Assembly (NCBI GenBank): GCA_023389575.1
Contig: JAEWEG010000014.1
Coordinates: 1-64,000 of the forward strand
DNA: 64,000 nt
Source: Chloroflexota bacterium
Lineage (GTDB): Bacteria > Chloroflexota > Chloroflexia > Thermomicrobiales > UBA6265
Direction of reading: 5' to 3'
The notes under the pieces are model-generated. The model was not told the origin of the DNA. It saw only the letters and a program-made list of their open reading frames with translations, and did no database searches. Each line of letters opens with the position of its first letter. Within the stretch, counting starts at the first letter, position 1. This document shows, one piece after another, positions 26,085 through 34,740 of the stretch. The position numbers and the translations under genes are program-made.

Positions 26085-26677
26085 TCGCCATCGTTGACTA
26101 TGGCGCCGGAAACCTGCGCTCCATCCAGCGCGCTCTCACCAACGCCGGAGCCGAGTCCGTCATCACCGCCGATATCAATGAAGTAGGTTCGGCGGACCGC
26201 ATCGTGCTGCCCGGCGTGGGCAACGCCGCCGCCGCCATGAACCGGCTACGAGAAAGCGGAATGGCGGACACCCTCGTCGAACGCGCCCAGGAAGGCACTC
26301 CCCTCCTGGGCGTTTGCCTCGGCATGCAGCTGCTCTTCGGCGACCAGGAAGAAGGGCCGACCACCGGCCTGTCGCTCCTGGACGGCGACGTGCGCGCGCT
26401 GCCCGCCGATCACAAGGTTCCGCAGATGGGCTGGAACCGGGCCGACTTCCAGCCGGGCAACCCCATGAGCCACCTGGACTCCGCCCACTACTATTTCGTC
26501 CACTCCTACATCGTCCATCCAGCCAGTGCGGATGTCATCGCCGCCGAAACCGCCTATGGTGTGCTATTCCCCAGCGTCGTCGCCCGTGACAATGTCTGGG
26601 GCTTCCAGTTCCATCCCGAAAAGAGCGGCGATGACGGCCTGAAACTGGTCGAAACCTGGGTCAACTGGAATCCATAG
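26081..26677 (+). CDS. hisH: imidazole glycerol phosphate synthase, glutaminase subunit
   Basis: A 198-residue class I glutaminase that supplies ammonia to HisF. The nucleophile is Cys79 in LLGVCLGMQLLFG; the His-Glu pair is in FQFHPEKSGDDG; the P-loop-like DYGAGNLRSI is at the N-terminus. Coupled to hisB by ATGA. HisF, its synthase partner, is two genes downstream. Confidence 0.95.
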   Translation: MIAIVDYGAGNLRSIQRALTNAGAESVITADINEVGSADRIVLPGVGNAAAAMNRLRESGMADTLVERAQEGTPLLGVCLGMQLLFGDQEEGPTTGLSLLDGDVRALPADHKVPQMGWNRADFQPGNPMSHLDSAHYYFVHSYIVHPASADVIAAETAYGVLFPSVVARDNVWGFQFHPEKSGDDGLKLVETWVNWNP

Positions 26678-26711
26678 TCCCACTCGGGAATCAAGTCAGG
26701 GAACGAATCAC

Positions 26712-27443
26712 GTGATTGTCTATCCCGCCATCGACATTCGAGATGGCAAGGCGGTGCGCCTCGTAGAAGGCGACTTCGATCAGGAAACAGTGTTCGATGC
26801 CGATCCAGTCGAAGCCGCCCGCCGCTGGCAGGACGCCGGCGCCGAGTGGATCCACATCGTCGACCTCGACGGCGCCCGCCATGGTGACCGCCCGAACCGG
26901 TCCACGATCGAATGCATTCGCGCGGCGGTCACGCCCCGCCTCCAGCTTGGCGGCGGCATGCGCTCGTTGGAAAACCTCGCCGCCGCTCGCGAGAGCGGAA
27001 TCGACCGCATGGTGATCGGCTCGGCGGCCGTTAGCAATCCAGAGCTGGTCCCAGCGGCGGTCCAGGCCCATGGCGACGCGATCGCCATCGGCATCGACGC
27101 GCGCAACGGCATGGTCGCCACCCAGGGCTGGACCGACCAGACAACGGTCAGCGCGCTGGAACTTGCCCGCGTGGTGGCGAGTCACGGGGTCGAGCACATT
27201 ATCTATACCGACATCTCCCGCGATGGGCGGCTCCAGGGACCAAACCTCCAGAGTCTGGGTGAGATGATCGCCGCCACCTCCGCGTCGGTCATCGCCTCGG
27301 GAGGCATCAGCTCGCTCGACGACGTTCGCCAGGTCATGCGGGCGGGCTCGGCTGGCGTGATCATCGGAGCCGCGCTGTACCATCGCCGGTTCGACCTCGC
27401 CGAAGCACTCCAACTCGCCAGCAACCAGGAGACCATTCCATGA
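26712..27443 (+). CDS. hisA: ProFAR isomerase
   Basis: A 243-residue (beta-alpha)8 barrel isomerase of histidine synthesis. The catalytic aspartates are visible: one in YPAIDIRDGKAVRLVEGDF at the N-terminus and one in IIYTDISRDGRLQGPN; the phosphate-binding blocks are LQLGGGMRS and SVIASGGISSLDDV. Translation starts at GTG 26712, 34 bases after hisH. In some actinobacteria HisA also works in tryptophan synthesis (PriA); nothing here shows which. Confidence 0.94.
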   Translation: MIVYPAIDIRDGKAVRLVEGDFDQETVFDADPVEAARRWQDAGAEWIHIVDLDGARHGDRPNRSTIECIRAAVTPRLQLGGGMRSLENLAAARESGIDRMVIGSAAVSNPELVPAAVQAHGDAIAIGIDARNGMVATQGWTDQTTVSALELARVVASHGVEHIIYTDISRDGRLQGPNLQSLGEMIAATSASVIASGGISSLDDVRQVMRAGSAGVIIGAALYHRRFDLAEALQLASNQETIP

Positions 27444-28225
27444 ACGACCAGAACAACCTCACGCAGCGGGTCATCCCCTGTCTCGACGTCACCAACGGGC
27501 GGGTCGTCAAGGGCGTCGAGTTCGTCAATTTGCGAGACGCCGGCGACCCCGTCGAAATGGCGGCGATTTACAACCGTGAAGGCGCGGACGAACTCGTCTT
27601 CCTCGACATCACCGCCTCTTCGGACAGCCGAAACACCATGATCGATGTCGTCCGCCGCACGGCCGACGAGGTCTTCATTCCGCTCACGGTTGGTGGTGGT
27701 ATCCGGACCGTCGAGGACATTCGTAGCCTGCTCGCGGCCGGCGCCGACAAGATCTCGATCAACACCGCCGCGCTGTCCCGGCCTGAGTTGATCAGCGAAG
27801 GGGCAAGCATCTTCGGCACCCAGTGCATCACGGTCGCCATAGACGCGCGAAAGTCTGGTGAGAACGCATGGGAAGTCTTCACCCACGGTGGACGCCGCTC
27901 CGCGGGCGTCGATGTCGTCGAATGGGCGGCCAGAGTCGCGGAACTTGGCGCGGGTGAGATACTGCTCACCAGCATGGATCGTGACGGCACACTGGCCGGG
28001 TACGATCTCGATCTCCTCACGGCCGTTTCGTCGGCTGTGAACATCCCGGTCATCGCCTCGGGCGGCGCCGGAACCCTGGGACACTTCGCCGAGGCACTCG
28101 AACCGGGACGCGCCGATGCCGTTCTCGCCGCCTCGCTCTTTCACTTCGGTACCATGAGAATCGCCGACGTGAAGGACTACCTGCACGCCCAAGGCATTCC
28201 CGATCGGAGAGTACTCCAGGCATGA
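27440..28225 (+). CDS. hisF: imidazole glycerol phosphate synthase, cyclase subunit
   Basis: A 261-residue barrel enzyme, the partner of HisH. Catalytic aspartates are in VIPCLDVTNGRVVKG and LTSMDRDGTLAGYDLDL; LTVGGGIRTVEDIRSLLAAGADKIS binds phosphate. Normal length. It overlaps hisA and hisI by four bases on each side, so hisA-hisF-hisI are tightly coupled. Confidence 0.95.
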   Translation: MNDQNNLTQRVIPCLDVTNGRVVKGVEFVNLRDAGDPVEMAAIYNREGADELVFLDITASSDSRNTMIDVVRRTADEVFIPLTVGGGIRTVEDIRSLLAAGADKISINTAALSRPELISEGASIFGTQCITVAIDARKSGENAWEVFTHGGRRSAGVDVVEWAARVAELGAGEILLTSMDRDGTLAGYDLDLLTAVSSAVNIPVIASGGAGTLGHFAEALEPGRADAVLAASLFHFGTMRIADVKDYLHAQGIPDRRVLQA

Positions 28226-29166
28226 ATACCATCGACCTCCCCATCAACTTTGGATCGGACGGGCTCGTACCGGCCGTCATCGTTGATTCGTCCTCGACCG
28301 ATGTCCTCATGGTCGGCTTCATGAACGCAACCGCCCTGGAACGAACCAGGAGCACCGGCTACGTCCACTTCTGGAGCCGCAGCCGGGAAACGATCTGGAA
28401 AAAGGGCGAGACATCCGGGCATCTCCAGGAAGTCGTCAGCATCGCGGTCAACTGCGAACTCAACTCGCTCCTGATCGAGGTCAACCAGACCGGCGCGGTC
28501 TGTCACGATGGCTATCCCACTTGTTACTACCGCCTGCTCGAACCAGACAATTCCCTCACTCGCATCCGCGACCGCTGGTTCGACCCCGCCGATGTGTATG
28601 GCGACGATTCTGGCCTGGCCGGAACCACCAAGCGCTGGTGGGGAGCCTACGAGACGCTCCGCGCAACCAGTCTCGAAGGACGCTCCGGAACTTCCCGTCT
28701 CCTCCGCGACGGTCAGGACCGTGTCACCTCCCGCATCTCCGATGAACTCCTGGAACTCGCTGGCGCGCTGGATGGCACCCACCGCCACGTCGACCTGACA
28801 TCGGACGTGGCGCTGGAAGGTGGCCAGGTCTGTTACTGGGTCGTCCTGCGATGTATCCGCGAAGGCATCACCTGGAACGATGTCCGGCCCGATCGCGCGC
28901 TCGATACACAGGCCAACCTCTCGGAGACCGCCTCGCGAACCGTCGCCCAGCTGTTGCGCCGGGAGGCGGACCTGTGGAAGGCGAGCCCGGGCGTGGATGT
29001 CGCGGCCATGGCGCACGGCACCTTCTCGTTGGTTGCCGGCGCCTGCTCGGCCGCGGGCGTCGACCCTAGTTCCCTCATCGTCGCCGACCTTAACGAGCTC
29101 CGAACTCGCTCGTACCTGGAGGACTATTTCTCCAGCACCGCCACGGCGGGAGCCTCCAATGGATGA
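28222..29166 (+). CDS. hisI: phosphoribosyl-AMP cyclohydrolase with a divergent C-terminal domain
   Basis: A 314-residue protein of two parts. Residues 1-125 are the HisI fold: VLMVGFMNATALERT, YVHFWSRSRETIWKKGETSG, and the zinc cysteines in GAVCHDGYPTCYYR. The usual acidic DCDxD metal site reads NCELN, so two aspartates are Asn and one is Glu. Residues about 140-314 are a helical domain whose segment RISDELLELAGALDGTH, followed by EGGQVCYWVVL, resembles the MazG/HisE nucleotide pyrophosphohydrolase pattern, with the last acidic residue changed. No separate hisE is present in the operon, so this domain could do that step; this is inference and the altered residues argue for caution. Confidence 0.85.
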   Translation: MNTIDLPINFGSDGLVPAVIVDSSSTDVLMVGFMNATALERTRSTGYVHFWSRSRETIWKKGETSGHLQEVVSIAVNCELNSLLIEVNQTGAVCHDGYPTCYYRLLEPDNSLTRIRDRWFDPADVYGDDSGLAGTTKRWWGAYETLRATSLEGRSGTSRLLRDGQDRVTSRISDELLELAGALDGTHRHVDLTSDVALEGGQVCYWVVLRCIREGITWNDVRPDRALDTQANLSETASRTVAQLLRREADLWKASPGVDVAAMAHGTFSLVAGACSAAGVDPSSLIVADLNELRTRSYLEDYFSSTATAGASNG

Positions 29167-30022
29167 TCGGGGCATTACGCCAGCGGACCGCCTCTGGACC
29201 CCGTGGCGAATGGCCTACGTCGGCAACTCCTCGCCAGCCAGCGGCTGCGTCTTCTGCGAAGCTCCCCTGAGCGATGACGATGTCTCCAATCTCATCCTCC
29301 ATCGCGGCCAGCACTGCTTCGTCATCATGAACCTCTACCCCTACAACACCGGCCACCTGATGGTGGTGCCCTATGAGCATTCCGATGACCTCGCCTCGCT
29401 CGCGCCAGACGCTCGTGCCGAAATGGCGGAACTCAGCGCATCGTTCAGCACCGGGCTCAAGCAGGTGATGGGCTGCGATGGCATGAACCTCGGGATGAAC
29501 CTGGGCTCGGTCGCGGGCGCCGGCATCGCCGATCATCTCCACCAGCACATCGTGCCTCGCTGGAAGGGCGACGCCAACTTCATGCCGATCATCGGCGGAA
29601 CCAAGGTCCTGCCGGAGCTGATACCCGCCACCTACGGCAAACTCCGCGCGGAGGTAGCCCGTCGCCAGGGCGATCAGTCCACGGCCACGGCCGTACTGGT
29701 GGTCCCTGACTGGACCGGTGTGTACCTCGTGAATGGCCGCCTGCCCGAAGTTTCGCTGACCACCGACCAGCCCGTCTGGAAAGCTGTTTCCACGCATCTC
29801 CAACCGCTCGTGTCGACCCTGTCGCTGATCGGCTGGGCGGGCAGCGCCTCAACATCTGTCGACCAAACGACCGGCCTGGCGTTCGCGTACCAGGTCACCC
29901 CCATTTCACCGGAGAACACGCTTCGACTCCACCCGCTAACCGCCATTGACGACGTGATGCCCAGTGAAGAAGCCTCGCTGGTCCGAGCCACCTGGGGTCG
30001 ATTCGCGCCACCCGCCGGGTAA
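29159..30022 (+). CDS. HIT family protein with C-terminal extension
   Basis: A 287-residue nucleotide hydrolase or transferase of the Ap4A-phosphorylase-like HIT branch. The start MAYVGNSS...CVFCEAP has the zinc-type cysteines, MNLYPYNTGHLMVVPYEH is the HIT strand region, and the catalytic triad is HLHQHIVPRW. The HIT part ends near residue 165; the remaining 120 residues (from TAVLVVPDWTGVYLVNG) match nothing I know. ATG 29159 overlaps the hisI stop by eight bases, so it is part of the his transcript. Substrate unknown. Confidence 0.87.
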   Translation: MDDRGITPADRLWTPWRMAYVGNSSPASGCVFCEAPLSDDDVSNLILHRGQHCFVIMNLYPYNTGHLMVVPYEHSDDLASLAPDARAEMAELSASFSTGLKQVMGCDGMNLGMNLGSVAGAGIADHLHQHIVPRWKGDANFMPIIGGTKVLPELIPATYGKLRAEVARRQGDQSTATAVLVVPDWTGVYLVNGRLPEVSLTTDQPVWKAVSTHLQPLVSTLSLIGWAGSASTSVDQTTGLAFAYQVTPISPENTLRLHPLTAIDDVMPSEEASLVRATWGRFAPPAG

Positions 30023-30036
30023 CACCTTCCACCGCC

Positions 30037-30042
30037 TATAAT
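30037..30042 (+). promoter_or_regulatory. -10 box before the MFS gene
   Basis: A consensus TATAAT 72 bases before the MFS start codon. No -35 match is visible at the usual spacing, so the assignment is tentative. Confidence 0.4.
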
Positions 30043-30113
30043 GTCCCGAGCATGCCGCCATCGAGGGTGCGTGCTTCCCCCTGGGACAACAGGTTGAACC
30101 ACCTGGAGGATAC

Positions 30114-31460
30114 GTGTTCCTGATTCGTCGTTCGAGATCGACGCAGCGTCGCCAAGCCCGGCTGGCACCCTACAACAGCGTCGCCAATGCGTTCCTGCAG
30201 TCGATGGCCGATACCGCCCTGAATCCAGTCATCGTGCTCGCCGCCGTCGCGTTCCTGCTCGGAGGCACCAACACCCAGATCGTCGCCTTCAGCGTCATCG
30301 CGATGGCCGCCTGGACGCTTACTCCACTAGCCCTCCTGGCGATTCGGCCGATGATTGGCCGCCCATATCCGCTCGTTTTCGGCTCCGCCGCCATTCGCCT
30401 GGGCGCCATCGCCACCATTGGCTGGACCGGCCTGAACATCAACGACTGGTCATCGACCAGGATCCTCAGCACGCTGGTTGGGGCATACCTCGTCTACCAG
30501 GTCGCGTCGTCGATCACGGCGCAGTCCAGTGTCGGGTTGCTCGCTGCCGCGTTTCGGGGCTCTTCTGGCAAGCGACAGCTTCGGTGGCGATCCATCGTCG
30601 CGCTGGCGGCCTCGCTCGTGGTGGGCTGGATAGCCTGGAGCATCCTTGATTCCGGGCAATCGCTTCAGGACAGCGTCGGGAACCTCCTGATCCTCGCGAC
30701 GCTGACGGTCGCCGGCGCAACCTGGTTCCTGCTATCGATTCCCGCTGGCCAGGTGAGCACGAGGTCCTCGCGCCCACGAGGCCAGGTCGCCGCTCTCCGC
30801 AAGTCGCTCTCCACCTCCGCGTTCCGGCGCTTCGCATCCTACAAGCTCCTGCTGGCGATGGTCGCGGCGATGGACCCGTTCCTGATCGTCCATGGCTTTT
30901 TCGAGTTGAACCTGGATGTCCGCTACATCGGTTGGGCGCTTCTTGCCTGGGCGACGGGCCACGTGGTCGGAAACGCGCTATGGCCACGCTGGATCGCGCA
31001 GACTGGCCCCCGGATTCCGTTCCAGATCGCGGCGGCGCTGCGCCTGCTGCTCCTGCTCCTGGTGGTATCGCTCCCGAGCCTCGCCACGAGTAGCCTCTAC
31101 CTCGACCGGTTCGACGGCCAGGAGCCCGCCATGCGGTTCTTCGCCTCCTCCTTCGCCCTCCTCGGCCTGGCGGCGAGCACCGGCAACTCGGCGAATCAGC
31201 GCTACCTGATGGATATCTCGCCCCGTGGAGAGGCTGGCGGAGCCGTGGTCTCCGCCAACCTGGTCGCGGCCATCGGTGCCTTCTTCCCGCTTGTGGCCGC
31301 ATGGTCCATCGACCGGTACGATCTGGACATGGCGTTCTGGGGGGCAATCGGCCTCGCCGTGCTGGCGCTGATCGCCAGTGGACTGCTGCCCAACTCCCGT
31401 GTCCGTATCCGCGGCTCGGCGGGTTCCTGGCGCAACAGGCCGAGCCCTCAAACCGCGTAG
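30114..31460 (+). CDS. MFS-type membrane transporter
   Basis: A 448-residue protein with about 12 hydrophobic helices and a basic N-terminus, the layout of a major facilitator transporter. Helix 1 region NPVIVLAAVAFLLGG, helix 5-6 SIVALAASLVVGWIAWSIL, and late helices FALLGLAASTGNSANQRYLM and FWGAIGLAVLALIASGLLP are visible. No strong subfamily motif is seen, so the substrate is open. GTG 30114 follows CTGGAGGATAC, a good ribosome site. Confidence 0.78.
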   Translation: MFLIRRSRSTQRRQARLAPYNSVANAFLQSMADTALNPVIVLAAVAFLLGGTNTQIVAFSVIAMAAWTLTPLALLAIRPMIGRPYPLVFGSAAIRLGAIATIGWTGLNINDWSSTRILSTLVGAYLVYQVASSITAQSSVGLLAAAFRGSSGKRQLRWRSIVALAASLVVGWIAWSILDSGQSLQDSVGNLLILATLTVAGATWFLLSIPAGQVSTRSSRPRGQVAALRKSLSTSAFRRFASYKLLLAMVAAMDPFLIVHGFFELNLDVRYIGWALLAWATGHVVGNALWPRWIAQTGPRIPFQIAAALRLLLLLLVVSLPSLATSSLYLDRFDGQEPAMRFFASSFALLGLAASTGNSANQRYLMDISPRGEAGGAVVSANLVAAIGAFFPLVAAWSIDRYDLDMAFWGAIGLAVLALIASGLLPNSRVRIRGSAGSWRNRPSPQTA

Positions 31461-31508
31461 CCTCTCGTCCCGTCCTCACGAGTCAATCCACCGGAGCAGT
31501 GATAGACC

Positions 31509-32645
31509 ATGAAGATTGAGCGATTCGAGCTCGAACGATGGATGACCCGGTGGGAACTGGAGGTCACCCACGACATTTGCGAGAGTGGCATCCTCCCCAT
31601 GTCGCTTGACGAGCTGTACAGCCTGATTGGCTCGTCGTCGGCGTCACGGCTTGAGGAAGCGATTCGCACGATGCCGCTTAGCTACTCCGAGGCCCGTGGC
31701 ACGGAGGAACTGCGCGGTCTCCTGGCCAGCACATACGCCGACGCCACGGCCGACGACATCCTGGTGACCACCGGCGCGATCGAAGCGAACTTCCTGGCTT
31801 TCAACACACTCCTGAACCCAGGCGACCACGTCGTGGCCGTTTCGCCCGCCTACCAGCAACTGCACAGCGTCCCCAGGGCGATCGGCGCGGAGGTGGACCT
31901 CTGGGATCTCCAGGTACCCGGCGGCGGGTTCGCCTACGATCTAGACCGGCTCGAATCGCTGCTCCGCCCAAGCACCCGCCTCATCGTGATCAACACGCCT
32001 CACAACCCAACCGGCGCCGTGCTGGACAGCGCGGCTCTCGATCGCATCATCGAGCTGGCCAGGGAACGGGACGCCTGGATTCTCTCCGACGAAGCCTACC
32101 GATGGCTGGAGTTCCCCGGAGGTGACAACCTCGTGGAGCCAACCCGGAACCGGTATGAGAAAGCGATCAGCGTCGGCACGGTTTCCAAGCCGTTCGGCAT
32201 GCCCGGCCTTCGCATCGGATGGCTGGCCGCCAACGCGGACATCGCCGCCCAGTCCTGGGCGCTTCGCGACTATGTCTCCCTCAGTCCCTCGAAAATCAGC
32301 GACGCCGTCACCTGCGCGCTCATCGAGCACCGGGAGCGGATCATGCCGCGCAACCAGGCGATCATGAGCGAGAACCTCGCGTTCGCCACGGAGTGGTTCG
32401 AGCGGAACGCCGCCCGCGCTAGCTGGACGCCTCCCAAAGCCGCGCTGCTCGCCATGATGACCTACACGGCGCCCATCGACTCCGTCACGCTGGCGAACAG
32501 GCTCGCTGGTGAGGCTGGCGTCATGCTCGCCCCCGGAGCCGCCTTTGGGTTGGAGGGCCACCTCCGCATTGGCATCGGCCAGCGCCCGGAGATTTTCCGA
32601 GAGGGTCTGGAGAAGACGGGCGACTTCCTCCGGTCCCTGGCCTGA
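31509..32645 (+). CDS. PLP-dependent aminotransferase, class I/II
   Basis: A 378-residue fold-type I PLP enzyme. It has the substrate-cofactor motifs TTGAIEANFLAFNTLLNPGD, INTPHNPTGAVL, SDEAYRWLEF and the Schiff-base lysine in VGTVSKPFGMPGLRIGWL, and ends with the arginine in GHLRIGIGQRP. Closest in style to aspartate/capreomycidine-type aminotransferases; the amino acid is not identifiable. It starts 48 bases after the MFS gene, which suggests a shared transcript, and ends at a strong bidirectional terminator. Confidence 0.88.
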   Translation: MKIERFELERWMTRWELEVTHDICESGILPMSLDELYSLIGSSSASRLEEAIRTMPLSYSEARGTEELRGLLASTYADATADDILVTTGAIEANFLAFNTLLNPGDHVVAVSPAYQQLHSVPRAIGAEVDLWDLQVPGGGFAYDLDRLESLLRPSTRLIVINTPHNPTGAVLDSAALDRIIELARERDAWILSDEAYRWLEFPGGDNLVEPTRNRYEKAISVGTVSKPFGMPGLRIGWLAANADIAAQSWALRDYVSLSPSKISDAVTCALIEHRERIMPRNQAIMSENLAFATEWFERNAARASWTPPKAALLAMMTYTAPIDSVTLANRLAGEAGVMLAPGAAFGLEGHLRIGIGQRPEIFREGLEKTGDFLRSLA

Positions 32646-32650
32646 CAACA

Positions 32651-32692
32651 CGCACGACAAAGCCCTGGCGATCGCCAGGGCTTTGTCGTGCG
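32651..32692. terminator. bidirectional terminator, 42-bp perfect palindrome
   Basis: 32651-32671 is the exact reverse complement of 32672-32692. It lies between the convergent aminotransferase (stop 32645) and the aldehyde dehydrogenase (stop 32714), and works in either direction as a long stable stem. Confidence 0.85.
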
Positions 32693-32713
32693 CGTCGTTG
32701 AGTCGTTTCGATC

Positions 32714-34285
32714 CTACTCGTCGACCACGACGGTCTGGGACTGCTCCCTCAGGAATTGCATCACGTAATACGGGCCCAGCGCGCCCTTGCCGGTGGAGCC
32801 ACTGCCCTTCCAGCCGCAGAACGGCTGCGATTCCGGCCAGGCGCCAGTGGTGGCACCGCCCTTGCGGTTCGCATAGGTGACACCGGCCTCGATGCGGTCG
32901 AAAAAGGTGGCGATCTCGTCTTCGTCCTCGGAGAAGATGCCGGCCGTTAGCCCATACTCCGTGTCGTTCGCGGCTTCGAGCGCCTCATCCAGCGAGTCGA
33001 CCGGGCCTACCGCCAGGAAGGGCAGGAACAATTCGCGATGGAACAGCTCGTGGTCGAGCGGCAGGCCATCGACGATCGTCGGCTCCACGAAGGTGCCGTT
33101 GGCGAACCCGTCGCCCGATGGACGGCCGCCACCGACTCGAACGTTGCCGCCGTCCGCCAGGGCGACCGCCTCCGTGAAGCGCTCCACGGCGCTTTCGTCG
33201 ATCACCGGGCCGACGAACACATTCCGATCCGTGGGATCGCCGACCACTAGTTCCTTTGTCCGCGCCACCAGGCGATCCATGAAATCGTCGTAAATGCTTC
33301 GGTCGACATACGCCCGCGAGCACGCGGAGCACTTCTGCCCGGAGAATCCGAAGGCCGAGCGAACCACTCCCTCGACCGCCTTGTCCAGGTCGGCGTTCGC
33401 GGTCACGATGGTGGGGTTCTTCCCGCCCATCTCCGTGATGATCGGCTTCGGGAACACGGTGCTGAAGGAGTTGTAGAGGTCCATGCCGACCTCCTTGGAT
33501 CCGGTGAACACCGCTCCGTCCACGCCAGCATGCTTGACGAGCGGCTCGCCAACCTCACGACCGCCGCCGGTGATGAAGTGGAGGACATCCTCTGGCACGC
33601 CGCCGGCGATAAGCGCTTCGTACAGGGCGTATCCGGAAAGCGCCGTGGTCGACGACGGCTTGAAGACGACGGTGTTTCCGGCCACCAGCGCCCCGCCAAT
33701 CGGTCCAGCGGCCAGCGCGTGCGGGAAGTTGAACGGAGCCAGGATCGCCCACACCCCAAACGGCTTCAGCACGGAGATGTTCTTTTCGCGCGGGTCGAGC
33801 GACTCCATCAGAAGGCGGAAGCCATCGGCCATCACCATCTGCTTGGCGTAGTAGTCGAGCAGGTCCGCGCCCTCCTCCACCTCGCCAATGGCTTCCGTGC
33901 GGGACTTGCCGCACTCGTGCATCATGATCGCCGCGAGATCGAACTTCCGCTTGCGAATCTCGTCCGCCGCGCTCTGCACGATCGCGACTCGTTCCTGCCA
34001 CGGCCGGGCGGCCCAGGCGGGATAGGCTCGCCGGGCCGCCGCGACCGCCGCGTCGATGTCCTCGGCGGTGCCGGATTGCATTCGGGCAAGCACGCGCGTG
34101 GTGTCCGCGGGAGCAACGACGTCGAACGTCGGTCGTCCAGTGACCGGCTTACCATCAATCACGATGGGATACTCGGCACCGAGGGACGACTCGAACCGTT
34201 CCAGCGCCTCATCGAACGACGAGTGCATGGCCTCGATTTGATCAGGAGTCGCGGTGTAGGTGATCTTGGGGGCTGCGGCGGCCAT
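32714..34285 (-). CDS. L-glutamate gamma-semialdehyde (P5C) dehydrogenase-like
   Basis: A 523-residue NAD(P)-dependent aldehyde dehydrogenase of the PruA/RocA type, which oxidises glutamate semialdehyde from proline to glutamate. Visible are the cofactor segment ILAPFNFPHALAAGP, GNTVVFKPSSTTALSG, the catalytic glutamate in ITEMGGKNPTIV, the catalytic cysteine in GFSGQKCSACSRAYV, and the C-terminal GWKGSGSTGKGALGPYYVMQ characteristic of P5C dehydrogenases. A proline dehydrogenase is not in the window. AAGGAGG precedes the ATG. Confidence 0.87.
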   Translation of the reverse strand: MAAAAPKITYTATPDQIEAMHSSFDEALERFESSLGAEYPIVIDGKPVTGRPTFDVVAPADTTRVLARMQSGTAEDIDAAVAAARRAYPAWAARPWQERVAIVQSAADEIRKRKFDLAAIMMHECGKSRTEAIGEVEEGADLLDYYAKQMVMADGFRLLMESLDPREKNISVLKPFGVWAILAPFNFPHALAAGPIGGALVAGNTVVFKPSSTTALSGYALYEALIAGGVPEDVLHFITGGGREVGEPLVKHAGVDGAVFTGSKEVGMDLYNSFSTVFPKPIITEMGGKNPTIVTANADLDKAVEGVVRSAFGFSGQKCSACSRAYVDRSIYDDFMDRLVARTKELVVGDPTDRNVFVGPVIDESAVERFTEAVALADGGNVRVGGGRPSGDGFANGTFVEPTIVDGLPLDHELFHRELFLPFLAVGPVDSLDEALEAANDTEYGLTAGIFSEDEDEIATFFDRIEAGVTYANRKGGATTGAWPESQPFCGWKGSGSTGKGALGPYYVMQFLREQSQTVVVDE

Positions 34286-34324
34286 CGATTTCCTCCTTAT
34301 GCAGGAGGGAACCCCGCCTGCACG

Positions 34325-34705
34325 CTACGAATACGGCCCAAGTATCGCTGAAATCTCTACCCGATTCCCAAACGGGTCCGTGGTAAAGAATCGCGGCCGG
34401 TTGGGAATGGCGTCGGTGTCGGACGTCTCATAGCCGTTCTCGACCAGCTTCTTGCGAACACCATCCGGGTTCTCGACCTGGATGCAAAGATGCTGGCCCG
34501 GCGAGTTGGGTCCGCGGTTGTCGGTATACAGGTGAATCTCATCGCCACTGTCGCCGATGGTGTACCAGACGAACCGCTCGGTCCCCAACACCGCCGGCGG
34601 CGTGATCTCGGTCAACCCGAGGGTTTCGCCATAGAAGTGGCGACCCTTGTCGTTCTCGCCTTCACGCATTGGCACGCTCGCGTGCTGCAACCGAATTGCC
34701 CCCAT
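34325..34705 (-). CDS. VOC (glyoxalase/bleomycin-resistance) family protein
   Basis: A 126-residue single-module-pair VOC protein: LQHASVPMREGENDKGRHFY at the start, FVWYTIGDSGDEIHLY in the middle, QHLCIQVENPDGVRKKLVENG and a C-terminal FFTTDPFGNRVEIS. The likely metal ligands are the histidine near residue 8, the His/Glu of the middle strand pair, and the final Glu. These proteins include glyoxalases, dioxygenases and epimerases; no substrate is implied. It lies 39 bases upstream of the P5C dehydrogenase gene and may share its transcript. Confidence 0.85.
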   Translation of the reverse strand: MGAIRLQHASVPMREGENDKGRHFYGETLGLTEITPPAVLGTERFVWYTIGDSGDEIHLYTDNRGPNSPGQHLCIQVENPDGVRKKLVENGYETSDTDAIPNRPRFFTTDPFGNRVEISAILGPYS

Positions 34706-34740
34706 CGAACTTTCCTTTCCCTCGCGCGCGGTGACGATTG

